Notes under the pieces: model-generated | Told to the model about the DNA's origin: nothing | The model's input: the letters and a program-made list of their open reading frames with translations, nothing else | Databases searched by the model: none | Source: Dactylosporangium siamense | GTDB lineage: Bacteria > Actinomycetota > Actinomycetes > Mycobacteriales > Micromonosporaceae | NCBI RefSeq assembly: GCF_016862795.1 | Contig: NZ_BONQ01000151.1 | Location: forward strand, 40,027 to 104,026 | Reading direction: 5' to 3' | Length of the DNA: 64,000 nt | Made by a program: the position numbers and the translations under genes | Shown here: positions 26,165 to 38,690 of the stretch, piece by piece | How positions within the stretch are numbered: the stretch's first letter is position 1 | Layout: each line of letters opens with the position of its first letter

Positions 26165-27246
26165 CGATCGCCGCCGCCAACGCCCTGACCGCCGCCTGGG
26201 CCCGCACCATCACCGGCGGGACCGTGCTGTCCGGCGCCGGGCTGTACCCGTTGCTGCACCTCCTCGCGACCGCCGCCGACGGGGCGGCCCGCGACGAGCT
26301 GCTCGCCGTGGCCGCGACGCCGCTGCCGTGGCCGTCCGGGGACGCGGTCCGGGCCGCGACCGGGCTGTGGGCGCGCGCCGACGTCCCGCTCGGCCCCGCC
26401 GCGGCGGGCCTCGTCGCGGGCGTGCTCACCGGCGACCGGGCGCCGCTGGACGCGTGGGCGGCCGAGCGGACCGGCGGGCTGGTGCCGCGGATGCCGGTCA
26501 CCGTCGACTCCTCCACGCGCCTCGTCCTGGCCTCCGCCCTGGCCGTCACCACCACGTGGGACCTGCCGTTCAACGACGGCTGGCTGTGGCCCTCCCCCGG
26601 CCCCTGGGCCGGGCGGCGCCTCACCGAGCTGTCCCGGTTCGACCCGGACCTCGGCACCGTCCGGGTCGTCGACTCCCCCGCCGGGCCGCTGACGACGGTC
26701 ACCGTGCACGGCGGCGACGACCTCGACGTGGTGCTGCTCCTCGGTGCGCCGGACCCGACGCCCGGCTCCGTCGTGGCCGCCGGCATCACCACCCTCGACG
26801 CGCCCTCGCTGCCCCTGGAAGGGCCCGGGATCCGGCACCACCGGTGGCCCGCCGGGCCCGGGGTCTACCTGCGGCTGCCCAGGTTCACCGTCGGCGGCGA
26901 CCACGACCTGCTAAACCACGCGGACCTCTTCGGCCTGCGCAGCGCCACGGACGCCGGCCGGGGGCACTTCCCCGGCATCGGCCCCGCGGACCTCGCCGTG
27001 CAGCAGGCCGCGCAGGCGGCGACCGCGACGTTCACGGCCGTCGGGTTCAAGGCCGCCGCGGTCACCGTGGTCGCGATGATGGCCGGCGGCGCCGCGACCG
27101 GCGCCCCGCACGACCAGGTGGAGGTCACGTTCGACCGGCCGTTCGGCTTCCTCACCGTCCACCGGCCGACGGGGCTGGTCCTGTTCGCCGGCTGGGTCGA
27201 CGACCCGGAGCCGTCCCCCTCCTCCTCCAACGACGTGCTTGTCTGA
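26161..27246 (+). CDS. Serpin-like protein, second of a tandem pair
   Basis: 361 residues; the GTG overlaps the stop of the first copy (GTGA). It aligns with its neighbour over the whole length: NALTAAWARTITGG, VLSGAGLYPLLHLLA, LVLASALAVTTTWDLPF, and C-terminal [26 protein letters not shown]. The hinge, GFKAAAVTVVAMM, is closer to the small-residue consensus than in copy one. The reactive loop is short and Gly/Ala-rich (AGGAATGAP). The pair is likely an old duplication. Target proteases are unknown. Confidence 0.72.
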   Translation: MTIAAANALTAAWARTITGGTVLSGAGLYPLLHLLATAADGAARDELLAVAATPLPWPSGDAVRAATGLWARADVPLGPAAAGLVAGVLTGDRAPLDAWAAERTGGLVPRMPVTVDSSTRLVLASALAVTTTWDLPFNDGWLWPSPGPWAGRRLTELSRFDPDLGTVRVVDSPAGPLTTVTVHGGDDLDVVLLLGAPDPTPGSVVAAGITTLDAPSLPLEGPGIRHHRWPAGPGVYLRLPRFTVGGDHDLLNHADLFGLRSATDAGRGHFPGIGPADLAVQQAAQAATATFTAVGFKAAAVTVVAMMAGGAATGAPHDQVEVTFDRPFGFLTVHRPTGLVLFAGWVDDPEPSPSSSNDVLV

Positions 27247-27291
27247 CGTCTCGGCCCCCACCGGCGCCGTGTCCCGCGACATACTGCTGGC

Positions 27292-28392
27292 ATGCGGAGG
27301 AGCCTCGCGACCCTCGCCGTCGCGGTGACCGTGACCGGCTGTGCGGCGGTGGACGACCACGCCCCGCCGCCGGGCGACCGTTCCTGGGCCGCGGTGGCCG
27401 CGGGCCCCCTCTCGCCCCGGCACGACGCGCTCGGCGTGTGGGACGGCCGGCGGTTCGTCGTCGTGGGCGGCTCGGCGGGCGTGCCGTGCCCGCCCCAGGC
27501 GGACTGCGCGCCGACGCCCGCCCTGACCGACGGCGCCGCGTACGACCCGGCGGCCGGCACCTGGCAGCCGATCCCCGCGGCCCCCGTGCCGCTGGGCCCC
27601 GGCGACCAGCTCGTCGCCGCCGGCGGCCGGCTCTACGCGCTGACCCGTGACGCGGCGTTCCTGGGGTACGACGGCGCCGCCTGGACGACGCTTCCGTCGC
27701 CGCCGGGTGCCGGGCAGCTGCTCGACGCGGGCGGCACGCCGGTGCTCGTCGCCGGCACCGACGAGCACGGCGCGACCGTGGACGCGGCGTTCGACGCCGC
27801 GAAAGGCGCGTGGCGGGTGCTGCCCGACGACCCGCTCGGCCCGTCGTTCAACCGGATGGCGGTGTGGGCCGGCGACCGGCTGCTGCTGGCCGCGGAGGAC
27901 CTCGTCCCGGACCCCGGCGCCACCAAGCCGTCGCTGGTGCGGCTGGCCGCCCTCGACGCGGCGCTGACGACGTGGGCGGCGCCCACCGGCACCGAGGTCC
28001 TGCACTCCAGCCTGGCGGTGGCGGCCGGCACGGTCGTGTGGACCGGCACCGGCCACGCCGACGGCGGGCAGGTGGGCAACTGGGGCCGCGCCTACCCCGA
28101 GGGCGGCCTGCTCACCGTCGCCACCGGGCAGTGGCGGCCGCTGCCGCAGCCGCCGCGGCCGGCCGGTTCGCTGCCGATCGACCCGGCGCTCAGCACCGGC
28201 GGCCGGGTCACCGTCGGCGGCCACCTGCTCGACCCGGCGACCGGCGACTGGCTGCGCGTGTCGGACCCGCCCGGCGGCCAGCGGTTCGCCGCGACCCTGG
28301 TGGCCGGCCCGGACCTGCTCTTCCTCTGGGGCGGCGCGGTCGAGCACGACGCCGGGCGCAACCTCGGCGACGGCCACCTGCTGCGGGTCTAG
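27292..28392 (+). CDS. Kelch-like beta-propeller lipoprotein
   Basis: 366 residues, lipobox VTGC with Cys17. Repeated Kelch-type blades follow: HDALGVWDGRRFVVVGG, AAYDPAAGTWQPIP, DAAFDAAKGAWRVLP, RMAVWAGDRLLLA. No catalytic motif is evident; it is probably a surface binding protein. Its TAG stop lies in a CTAG that also contains the TAG stop of the convergent ligD-type gene. Confidence 0.78.
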   Translation: MRRSLATLAVAVTVTGCAAVDDHAPPPGDRSWAAVAAGPLSPRHDALGVWDGRRFVVVGGSAGVPCPPQADCAPTPALTDGAAYDPAAGTWQPIPAAPVPLGPGDQLVAAGGRLYALTRDAAFLGYDGAAWTTLPSPPGAGQLLDAGGTPVLVAGTDEHGATVDAAFDAAKGAWRVLPDDPLGPSFNRMAVWAGDRLLLAAEDLVPDPGATKPSLVRLAALDAALTTWAAPTGTEVLHSSLAVAAGTVVWTGTGHADGGQVGNWGRAYPEGGLLTVATGQWRPLPQPPRPAGSLPIDPALSTGGRVTVGGHLLDPATGDWLRVSDPPGGQRFAATLVAGPDLLFLWGGAVEHDAGRNLGDGHLLRV

Positions 28393-29735
28393 CCGCTTTC
28401 GGTGGGCTCGGCCGTGGGCTCTCCGGTGGTCGCTTCCGCGGTTTCTTCGGTGGTCGCTTCCGCGGATTCTTCGGTGGTCTCTTCCGCGGTTTCGTCGGTG
28501 GGGCGTCGCCAGCGGGCCGGGGTCTCGCCGCGGGCCTGCATTTCCTTCCACTTCGCGAACGGGTCGTAGTCGACCTCGAGCGGCTCCTGCGCGGGGCGGT
28601 CCGCCTCCGGCACGTGCACCAGGTTGAGCCGGATGCGGGTCCAGAGGCTGTTGATGCCGCGCATCGAGTCGACGAGCACGTCGGCGGGCTCCAGCAGCGG
28701 CCACACCGCCGGGTGCCGGGCCTTCCACCGTTCGAGGCCCGCCAGGGCCTCCTCCTTCGTCGCGGCCCGGGCGATCTCGATCAGGGGCATGCTCGGCGTC
28801 CGGCGGCCCGTGCCCTTCTTCGCCGGCGCCTGCTTCTTGTAGGTCGCCGCGAGCTCGAGCAGCGCCGTCAGGTCCCCGCGGCTGTCCTCGATGCCGGCCC
28901 ACGCGTCCGGCCGGCCCTGGACGGACTCCATCGTGTACGCGGCCGGGTCGCACCCCGGCACCTCGTCCCAGGTGAGCGGGGTGGAGACGCGGGCCTCCTC
29001 GGAGGGGCGCACCGAGTAGCCGGATGCCGTCGTGTGGTCCTTCGCGTTCTGGTTGTAGTCGACGAAGACCCCGTGCCGCTCCTCCTTCCACCAGGCGCCG
29101 GTCGCGATGTCCGGGGCCCGGCGGGCCACCTCCCTGGCGAAGCCCTCCGCCGCCCGCCGCACCTCGGCGAAGGTCCAGTTCGGCTGGATCCGGGCGTACA
29201 CGTGAAACCCGCGCGAACCGGAGGTCTTCGGCCATCCGACCAGCCCGTGGTCGGCGAGGACGTCCCGGGCGACCAGCGCCACCTCGACGACCTGCGACCA
29301 CGGCACGCCCGGCACCGGGTCCAGGTCGATGCGCAGCTCGTCGGGGTGATCGACGTCCTCGGCGAGGACCGAGTGCGTGTGCAGCTCCAGGCAGCCGAGG
29401 TTGACCACCCAGGCGAGCTGGGCGGCGTCGCGCAGGACGACCTCCTCGGCGGTGCGGCCCGACGGGTACCGCAGCTGCGCCGTCTCGATCCACTCGGGCC
29501 GTTTCTCCGGCGCGCGCTTCTGGAAGAACGCCTCGCCCTCGATGCCGTTGACGTAGCGCTTCAACGCCATCGGCCGCCCGCCGGCGCCGCGCAGGGCGCC
29601 CTCGGCGACGGCGACGTAGTAGCGCACGACGTCGAGCTTGGTGCGGCCGGACTTCGGGAAGTACACCTTGTCGGGGTTGGTGACGGTCACCTCACGCCCG
29701 GCGACCTCGAGGACTTCCTTGCTGCTGCTCGCCAT
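28389..29735 (-). CDS. LigD-type polymerase/primase domain protein (NHEJ)
   Basis: 448 residues. Residues 1-300 are the LigD POL domain of the archaeo-eukaryotic primase family: TNPDKVYFPKSG, ALKRYVNGI, metal-binding LRIDLDPVPG (DxD), KTSGSRGFHVYARI, and ARVSTPLTWDEV. It should add ribo- or deoxynucleotides at double-strand-break ends. No ligase or nuclease domain is attached, and no Ku gene is in the window. The C-terminus ends in a Thr/Glu/Ala repeat tail encoded by 24-nt DNA repeats. Confidence 0.88.
   Translation of the reverse strand: MASSSKEVLEVAGREVTVTNPDKVYFPKSGRTKLDVVRYYVAVAEGALRGAGGRPMALKRYVNGIEGEAFFQKRAPEKRPEWIETAQLRYPSGRTAEEVVLRDAAQLAWVVNLGCLELHTHSVLAEDVDHPDELRIDLDPVPGVPWSQVVEVALVARDVLADHGLVGWPKTSGSRGFHVYARIQPNWTFAEVRRAAEGFAREVARRAPDIATGAWWKEERHGVFVDYNQNAKDHTTASGYSVRPSEEARVSTPLTWDEVPGCDPAAYTMESVQGRPDAWAGIEDSRGDLTALLELAATYKKQAPAKKGTGRRTPSMPLIEIARAATKEEALAGLERWKARHPAVWPLLEPADVLVDSMRGINSLWTRIRLNLVHVPEADRPAQEPLEVDYDPFAKWKEMQARGETPARWRRPTDETAEETTEESAEATTEETAEATTGEPTAEPTESG
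28423..28494. repeat. Three 24-bp tandem repeats in the LigD tail
   Basis: Three units related to CGGTGGTCGCTTCCGCGG-TTTCTT follow each other exactly. Each encodes 8 residues such as ESAEATTE on the minus strand, so copy-number change keeps the frame. Confidence 0.75.
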
Positions 29736-29744
29736 ACGGCGACC

Positions 29745-30251
29745 CTACTTGTCGGCGGTCGGATCCTCGCCCCGGTCGAGCGCGTCCCACAACTGCGTCT
29801 GTCCTGGTTTCGGGGTGGTCTCCGGCCGCTCGTACCGCGCGCCCATCTCCGGCCAGGTGTCACTGCTCCTGATCGCGACACCGCCGGCGGCCGTGATCGT
29901 CGCCGCGGCGACCAGCGTCAGGATCGGCCAGCCCACGTCGATGCGGTGCTGCAGGGTCTCGAGCACCGCGCCGATGATGCCGATGCCCGTGAGCGCGAGG
30001 AGGCCGCCGACGACGGTCCGCAGCTTCCTCCTGGTCGCCAGCAGTGCACCGGCGCCGGCGAGACCGACCGCGCCGAGCGCCGGCAGCCACGGCGACATCT
30101 CCGAGCCCGTCCGGTAGTCGGTCATCGGCGGCAGCGGCGACACCTGATGCGTCATGACCGCGTCCCAGTTGCGGGTCGCGGCGAACAGCACGACCGCCGA
30201 CGCGACCGCGGTCGCGAGCGTCGTGAGGGTCAGGCCCCGTCGTCCGTTCAT
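29745..30251 (-). CDS. Trp-region conserved membrane protein (TIGR02234-like)
   Basis: 168 residues; the ATG overlaps the trpE stop (ATGA). About four membrane helices, including [21 protein letters not shown] and [20 protein letters not shown], with a hydrophilic C-terminus ending in [10 protein letters not shown]. Actinobacteria often carry such a protein between trpE and trpC; its function is unknown. Here it is the last member of the hisI-trpE run, separated from trpC by about 4.8 kb. Confidence 0.88.
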   Translation of the reverse strand: MNGRRGLTLTTLATAVASAVVLFAATRNWDAVMTHQVSPLPPMTDYRTGSEMSPWLPALGAVGLAGAGALLATRRKLRTVVGGLLALTGIGIIGAVLETLQHRIDVGWPILTLVAAATITAAGGVAIRSSDTWPEMGARYERPETTPKPGQTQLWDALDRGEDPTADK

Positions 30252-31783
30252 CGGGCCGGTCGCAAGGTTTCGGCGGTCGCGATCGCGGCGAGGACGGCGG
30301 CGGCCTTGTTCCTGGTCTCCGTCTCCTCGGCCAGGGGGTCCGAGTCGGCCACGATCCCGGCGCCCGCCTGCACGTACGCCATCCGGTCCCGCATCAGCGC
30401 GGTCCGGATCGCGATGGCGGTGTCCATGTCGCCGCCGAACCCGAAGTAGCCGACGACACCGCCGTACAGGCCGCGCCGGGTCGGTTCGAGCTCCTCGATG
30501 ATCTCCATCGCCCGGACCTTCGGCGCCCCGGACAGGGTCCCGGCCGGGAACGTCGCGGCCAGGGTGTCGAACGCGGTCCGGTCGTCGTTGAGCTCGCCGA
30601 CGACCGTGGACACGATGTGCATGACGTGGCTGTAGCGCTCGACCGTCATGAACTCGGGCACCTCGACGGTCCCCGGCTTGCAGACCCGGCCCAGGTCGTT
30701 GCGGGCCAGGTCGACGAGCATCACGTGCTCGGCGCGTTCCTTCGGGTCGGCGAGCAGGTCCGCGGCGAGGGCGTTGTCCTCCTCGGGTGTCGCGCCCCGC
30801 CACCTGGTCCCCGCGATCGGGTGCAGCAGCGCGCGCCGCCCGTCGACCTTGACGTGCACCTCCGGCGACGAGCCGACGACGTCGAAGCCTTCGAAGCGCA
30901 GCAGGTACATGTACGGGCTCGGGTTCGTGGAGCGCAGCACCCGGTACACGTCGAGCGGGTCGGCGTCCGTGGCCCGCTCGAACCGCTGGGCGACCACGAT
31001 CTGGAAGCACTCCCCGGCCCGGATCGCCTCCTTGGCCGCCTCGACCGCCTTCGGGTAACCCCCCTTTTCGGTCCGGCTGACGGTTTCGCCGCTGGCTACC
31101 TTGTCCACTGTGGACACCATCGGCGGGGTCGGCCTGGACAGCGCGCTCGTCATCGCGTCGAGGCGGCCGATCGCCTGGTGGTACGCCGCCGTGACGGTCG
31201 CCTCGTCGGCGCCCCTGTCCGGCAGGATCGCGTTGGCGATGAGCAGCGCCGCGCCCTCGAAGTGGTCCAGGGCCACCAGGTCCGTCGCCAGCATCATGCC
31301 CAGCTCGGGGTGGTGCAGGTCGTCCTCGGCGAGCTCCGGCAGCTTCTCGAACCGCCGGACCGCGTCATAGGAGAGGAACCCGACCAACCCGCCCGACAGC
31401 GGTGGCAGGTTGAGGTGTCCGAGGTCGGCGTCGTCCCCCGTGAGCGCTTCGACGGTCTTTCTGAGGACGTGCGTCGGGTCGCCCTCCGTCGGGATGTTGG
31501 CCGGCGGGTCGCCGAGCCAGTGCGCGCCGCCGTCCCGCTCGATCAGGGTGGCCGTGCTGCGCACGCCGATGAAGCTGTACCGCGACCAGACCGCACCCGC
31601 GGCCCCGGCGCCCTGCTCGGCGGACTCGAGCAGGAACGTGCCCGGCCCGCCGGCGAGCTTGCGGTACACCCCGACCGGCGTCTCCCCGTCGGCGAGCAGC
31701 CGCCGCGTCACCGGCACCACCCGCCGGGTCCTGGCGAGCTCACGGAACGTCGCCTCGTCGGGCGCCACGGCACCGGTCGTCAC
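30248..31783 (-). CDS. trpE: Anthranilate synthase component I
   Basis: 511 residues; GTG overlaps the hisI stop (GTGA). The N-terminal domain has the tryptophan-feedback motif FLLESAEQG. The C-terminal chorismate-binding domain has ILPIA-type [36 protein letters not shown] and YAGV-type [15 protein letters not shown]. It makes anthranilate with a glutamine amidotransferase (TrpG), whose gene is not in the window. Confidence 0.96.
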   Translation of the reverse strand: MTTGAVAPDEATFRELARTRRVVPVTRRLLADGETPVGVYRKLAGGPGTFLLESAEQGAGAAGAVWSRYSFIGVRSTATLIERDGGAHWLGDPPANIPTEGDPTHVLRKTVEALTGDDADLGHLNLPPLSGGLVGFLSYDAVRRFEKLPELAEDDLHHPELGMMLATDLVALDHFEGAALLIANAILPDRGADEATVTAAYHQAIGRLDAMTSALSRPTPPMVSTVDKVASGETVSRTEKGGYPKAVEAAKEAIRAGECFQIVVAQRFERATDADPLDVYRVLRSTNPSPYMYLLRFEGFDVVGSSPEVHVKVDGRRALLHPIAGTRWRGATPEEDNALAADLLADPKERAEHVMLVDLARNDLGRVCKPGTVEVPEFMTVERYSHVMHIVSTVVGELNDDRTAFDTLAATFPAGTLSGAPKVRAMEIIEELEPTRRGLYGGVVGYFGFGGDMDTAIAIRTALMRDRMAYVQAGAGIVADSDPLAEETETRNKAAAVLAAIATAETLRPAR

Positions 31784-32133
31784 TGTGCGCTCTCCAAGCT
31801 CAGCGGGGTGTAGAAGCAGGTGTGGTTGCCCGTGTGGCAGGCCGACCCGGTCTGCTCGACCGTGACCAGCAGCGTGTCGCCGTCACAGTCGATCGCGACC
31901 GACCGGACATGCTGGGCGTGCCCGGACGTCTCGCCCTTCACCCAGTACTCCTTGCGGCCGCGCGACCAGTACGTCGCCCGACCCGTCGTCAACGTCCGGT
32001 GCAACGCCTCGTCGTCCATCCAGGCCAACATCAACACCTGCCCGGTCCCGTGCTCCTGCACGATCGCAGGCACCAACCCGGCCTCGTTACGCAGCAGACG
32101 GTCCGCGACTTCTGGATCAAGGTTCGACGACAC
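31780..32133 (-). CDS. hisI: Phosphoribosyl-AMP cyclohydrolase
   Basis: 117 residues from the GTG at 32133 with GGGAG 10 nt upstream. Hallmarks: [34 protein letters not shown], the Mg-binding DCDGDTLL, and Zn-binding [12 protein letters not shown]. It opens the purine ring in step 3 of histidine synthesis. It is monofunctional (no HisE part). It is coupled to trpE, the junction of the his and trp groups; the other his genes are 23 kb away. Confidence 0.95.
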   Translation of the reverse strand: MSSNLDPEVADRLLRNEAGLVPAIVQEHGTGQVLMLAWMDDEALHRTLTTGRATYWSRGRKEYWVKGETSGHAQHVRSVAIDCDGDTLLVTVEQTGSACHTGNHTCFYTPLSLESAQ

Positions 32134-32425
32134 GTCGTTAATTCTCCCGCACGGCCCTCTCTCGCCGGTTTGGGGTCTATGGCTGGTCGTGTTTGCGGAG
32201 TACCTTGACGGTGCGCCGCACGGAAGTCTGGGCGGTCGCTCATCCCTCCCCGCCTGCCGTCGGCCGACCCTCCTCGCCCGGGGGTCCCGCCTGCCGTCGG
32301 CTCGGCGGCATCGGGCCGGGCGCCGTTCGGCCTCCCGGCGTCCGCGACCCCAGCGCTGAGCCCACAGCAGTCTGAGCGGGTGGCCCCTCCCCCCGTTCGG
32401 ACCGAGCGGACGGAGGACCCCGCCC
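32134..32425. other. Intergenic region between hisI and the acidic repeat protein gene
   Basis: No gene seen. It contains a direct repeat of CGCCTGCCGTCGG (near 32250 and 32287) and the promoter side of both divergent genes. A GGAGGA at 32412-32417 is the ribosome binding site of the plus-strand gene. Confidence 0.5.
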
Positions 32426-35593
<3,168 letters not shown>

Positions 35594-35628
35594 CCACGAA
35601 GAGCGACACGACCCGGCGACGGGGAGAA

Positions 35629-35658
35629 CGGGGCGGACCGAGGTATCGGTCCGCCCCG
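35629..35658 (+). terminator. Strong hairpin terminator after the acidic protein gene
   Basis: CGGGGCGGACCG and CGGTCCGCCCCG form a perfect 12-bp stem with a 6-nt loop, followed by ATTTCGTGTTT. It separates the acidic gene from the ABC-2 exporter. Confidence 0.8.
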
Positions 35659-35667
35659 ATTTCGTGT

Positions 35668-35719
35668 TTGACGCACCTCCAAGATTTCATTTACCGTTGA
35701 GTTCATCAGCCGTTGAGTT
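35668..35719 (+). promoter_or_regulatory. Promoter and direct-repeat operator of the ABC-2 exporter operon
   Basis: TTGACG (35668-35673) and TACCGT (35692-35697) are spaced 18 bp, like a vegetative promoter. CCGTTGAGTT occurs twice, at 35694-35703 and 35710-35719, one overlapping the -10 and one downstream. Direct repeats at this place suggest a repressor site, likely for the TetR protein encoded at the end of the operon. Confidence 0.55.
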
Positions 35720-35743
35720 ATTTCCTGACCGGAGGAATCGAAG

Positions 35744-36487
35744 ATGACCAACGCGATCGAGGTCGAGCACCTCGTCGTCGCGCGCGGCAAACGACGGGTG
35801 TTGCACGACTTCACCTGCTCGGTGCCCAGCGGGAGCGTCACGGGGCTGCTCGGACCGAGCGGCAGCGGCAAGACCACGTTCATGCGCGCGGTCGTCGGCG
35901 TGCAGCAGATCGTCAGCGGCACGGTGACGGTGCTGGGGCACCCGGCGGGGTCGAAGCCGCTGCGGGACAAGGTGGGCTACCTGACGCAGGCGCCGAGCGT
36001 CTACGCCGACCTGACCGTCAAGGAGAACGCGCGGTACTTCGCCTCCCTGTACGGGCTGGGCGCCGCCGAGGCCGACGCGGCCGTGTCCGACGTGGGGCTG
36101 AGCCAGGCGAAGGACCAGCTCGTCGGGACGCTCTCCGGCGGCCAGCGGGCCCGCGCCTCCCTGGCCTGCGCGATCGTGAGCAAGCCGCAGCTGCTCGTGC
36201 TGGACGAACCCACCGTCGGACAGGACCCGGTGCTGCGCAACGAGCTGTGGCAACGGTTCCACGCCCTGGCCAGGGCCGGCTCGACGCTGCTGGTGTCGAG
36301 TCACGTGATGGACGAGGCGGGGCGCTGCGACCGGCTCCTGCTGGTCCGCGAGGGACTGCTCATCGCCGACGAGTCGCCCGCCGCCGTGCGGGAGCGGGCC
36401 GGCACCGACGATCTGGAAGAGGCGTTCCTGCGACTCGTGCAAGCCCAGGAGTCCGTCCAGGAATCAGACAAAGAGAAGGTGGCCTGA
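35744..36487 (+). CDS. ABC-2 type exporter, ATP-binding protein
   Basis: 247 residues with GGAGGA upstream. Walker A GPSGSGKTTF, signature LSGGQRARASLA, Walker B LLVLDEPTVGQDP, and H-loop VSSHVMDEA. It powers the permease encoded next. The family includes drug and antibiotic exporters of the DrrA type; the substrate is unknown. Confidence 0.92.
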   Translation: MTNAIEVEHLVVARGKRRVLHDFTCSVPSGSVTGLLGPSGSGKTTFMRAVVGVQQIVSGTVTVLGHPAGSKPLRDKVGYLTQAPSVYADLTVKENARYFASLYGLGAAEADAAVSDVGLSQAKDQLVGTLSGGQRARASLACAIVSKPQLLVLDEPTVGQDPVLRNELWQRFHALARAGSTLLVSSHVMDEAGRCDRLLLVREGLLIADESPAAVRERAGTDDLEEAFLRLVQAQESVQESDKEKVA

Positions 36488-36490
36488 GCC

Positions 36491-37228
36491 ATGTCCGCCC
36501 GTTTGACGTTCGCGACCGCCGGCCGCATCCTGCGGCAGCTCCGGCACGACCGGCGCACGATCGCGCTGATCCTCGTCGTGCCGACGGTGCTGCTGACGCT
36601 CCTGCGCTACCTGTACGACAACAATCCCCTGCTGTTCGACCGCATCGGCCTGATCATGCTGGGCGTGTTCCCCCTCGTGATCATGTTCCTGCTGACCAGC
36701 GTGGCGATGCTCCGCGAACGGACCACCGGCACCCTCGAGCGGCTGCTCACCACCCCGATCGGCAAGGTCGACATCCTGCTCGGCTACGGCATCGCGTTCG
36801 CCGTCGCCGCAGCGGTGCAGGCAACGATCGCGTCGGCGCTCGCGTACCTCCTCCTCGGCCTGGACACCCTCGGACCGGCGTGGCTCGTCGGCGTGATCGC
36901 GGTCGGCAACTCGGTGCTCGGCATGGCGCTCGGTCTGCTCGTGAGCGCGTTCGCCAACAGCGAGTTCCAGGCCGTGCAGTTCATGCCCGCGGTGGTCCTG
37001 CCGCAGGTGCTGCTCTGCGGGCTGCTGCAGCCCCGCGACCAGATGGCCGGCTGGCTGCAGGCGATCAGTGACGTCCTGCCCATGTCCTACGCGGTGCAGG
37101 CACTCACCGAACTCGGCGCCAACACCGAACCGACCGGCGTCATGTGGCGGGACCTCGGCGTCATCGTCGGGTGCGTCATCGTGGCACTCTTGCTCGGTGC
37201 GGCCACGCTGCGCCGACGTACCCCCTGA
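36491..37228 (+). CDS. ABC-2 type exporter, permease
   Basis: 245 residues, three nt after the ATPase gene. Six membrane helices are expected. RTIALILVVPTVLLTLLRYL and RERTTGTLERLLTTPI (the amphipathic coupling region) are typical of the ABC2_membrane family. It forms the export channel with the ATPase. Confidence 0.9.
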   Translation: MSARLTFATAGRILRQLRHDRRTIALILVVPTVLLTLLRYLYDNNPLLFDRIGLIMLGVFPLVIMFLLTSVAMLRERTTGTLERLLTTPIGKVDILLGYGIAFAVAAAVQATIASALAYLLLGLDTLGPAWLVGVIAVGNSVLGMALGLLVSAFANSEFQAVQFMPAVVLPQVLLCGLLQPRDQMAGWLQAISDVLPMSYAVQALTELGANTEPTGVMWRDLGVIVGCVIVALLLGAATLRRRTP

Positions 37229-37260
37229 ACGACGGCCCCCGGAACGACGGAAAGAGGCAC

Positions 37261-37866
37261 ATGGCTCGCACCGGACGACGCCCCGGCAACCAGGACACCC
37301 GCCAGGCGATCCTGAGCGCCGCCCGCCAGGCGTTCGCCGAGCGCGGCTACGACGGAGCGTCCATCCGCCAGATCGCGACCAGCGCCGGGGTCGACCCGGC
37401 GCTGGTGCACCACTACTTCGGCGCGAAGGACAAGCTGTTCCTCGCCACGATGGAAGCGCCGATCGACCCCGGTGAGGTGATCCCGAAGATCTTCGAGGCG
37501 GGCCTCGACGGCGTCGGCGAGCGGCTCGTCCGCACGTTCCTCGGCGTGTGGGACTCCCCGGCCGGCTCCTCGGCGGCGGCCCTGTTCCGCAGCGCCCTGC
37601 AGCACGAGTGGTCCGCGCGGATGCTGCGCGAGTTCCTGGTCACCCAGGTCCTGCGCCGGGCGATCGGCCACCTGCAGCTCGACCCCGCCGAGGCCCCGCG
37701 CCGCGCCGCCCTGGTCGCGTCGCAGATGGCGGGCATCGTCATGGTCCGCTACATCCTCAAGGTCGAGCCGATGGCCTCGATGTCCCAGGAGGAGCTCGTG
37801 CACAGCATCGCGCCGACGATCCAGCGATACCTCTCCGAGCCCCTGTACTCGCCCGCGCCCGACTAG
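37261..37866 (+). CDS. TetR-family transcriptional regulator
   Basis: 201 residues, ATG with AGAGG upstream. Residues 10-60 are the TetR HTH: TRQAILSAARQAFAERGYDGASIRQIATSAGVDPALVHHYFGAKDKL. The C-terminal part is a ligand-binding helical domain. It follows the exporter genes closely and probably represses them, with the exported compound as inducer. Its stop shares a CTAG with the convergent gene. Confidence 0.9.
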   Translation: MARTGRRPGNQDTRQAILSAARQAFAERGYDGASIRQIATSAGVDPALVHHYFGAKDKLFLATMEAPIDPGEVIPKIFEAGLDGVGERLVRTFLGVWDSPAGSSAAALFRSALQHEWSARMLREFLVTQVLRRAIGHLQLDPAEAPRRAALVASQMAGIVMVRYILKVEPMASMSQEELVHSIAPTIQRYLSEPLYSPAPD

Positions 37867-38270
37867 TCGTCCACGTCGGCGCAGTGCATCCTGGCCTGCG
37901 GCGTCAGGAGCAGACCGACCAGCCCGGCGGCGCAGCACACCGGCACCACCGCGAACGGCAGCGGCGCCGGCAGCAGCCACGTCAGCAGCGGCGCCATCGT
38001 GCCGACGAACGCCCAGAACACCAGGCTCGCCAGCCAGGCCCAGTGCTCGCCGCGCTTGATCCGCGTGCCGAGGAACACCAGCACCACCGCCAGCGGAAAC
38101 AGGAACAGCACCGCATTGAAGAACAGCACGAAGTCGAGATAGCCGGTGCCACCCTGGTTGACCGGGTCGACCTGCATCCCCGACAGCAGCACCCCGAGCG
38201 CCGTGAGCGCGAGGGTCAACATGACGCCGCCGATCGCGTTGAACCCGGTCACCGCGACCCGGACCTGCAT
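37863..38270 (-). CDS. Small four-helix membrane protein
   Basis: 135 residues from an ATG at 38270; the frame stays open to 38399 but the added part is not protein-like. Four hydrophobic helices, such as VMLTLALTALGVLLSGM and DFVLFFNAVLFLFPLAVVLVFLG. I recognise no family. It converges with the tetR gene and shares its CTAG stop. Confidence 0.6.
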   Translation of the reverse strand: MQVRVAVTGFNAIGGVMLTLALTALGVLLSGMQVDPVNQGGTGYLDFVLFFNAVLFLFPLAVVLVFLGTRIKRGEHWAWLASLVFWAFVGTMAPLLTWLLPAPLPFAVVPVCCAAGLVGLLLTPQARMHCADVDD

Positions 38271-38479
38271 CGGCACATATCGACGCCCCCCGGCTGGCAC
38301 ATCAGCCACTCTAGGTCCTGAGGCGCACGTCACCACCCCGACGCGCGGCGGTTCCATCGATCGCCCGGGGCTGACGGTTGTCCAGATCCATACCGGCATT
38401 CCGACCAGACCGGCACCAGGTGCCTCCGGTGCGGTGGCGATGATCTCGGACCGCGGATCGGCAGCTGGTTGATCGCCCG

Positions 38480-38690
38480 CGCGGCGTGCTCTGCTTGCCG
38501 GTTGTCACGATGCCTTGCTGGGCCTTGATGTGCCGAGGTCGAAGAACGTCGGTTCCGGCTGCGACAGGGACCTTCAGGACCTTCAGGATCCGCCCGACGA
38601 TCTGCAGCACCTGCTCGAGCACCGCAGGAATTGACGCCGCGGCGTCGCACCGGACGCTGGTCGGGCCGTTGCCGGGTAGGCGGTCAGGTA
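38480..38690 (-). pseudogene. Remnant carrier (T/PCP) domain, split over two frames
   Basis: In one frame the sequence reads ASIPAVLEQVLQIVGRILKVLKVPVAAGTD, a helix I of a carrier domain. In the frame of the adenylation gene, just beyond, 38546-38526 reads FFDLGTS, the phosphopantetheine-site motif (FFxLGG.S). Two compensating indels, and a stop of the adenylation frame at 38583 between them, separate these parts. The region after FFDLGTS soon ends in a stop. It is the broken carrier domain of the adjacent gene. Confidence 0.6.
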
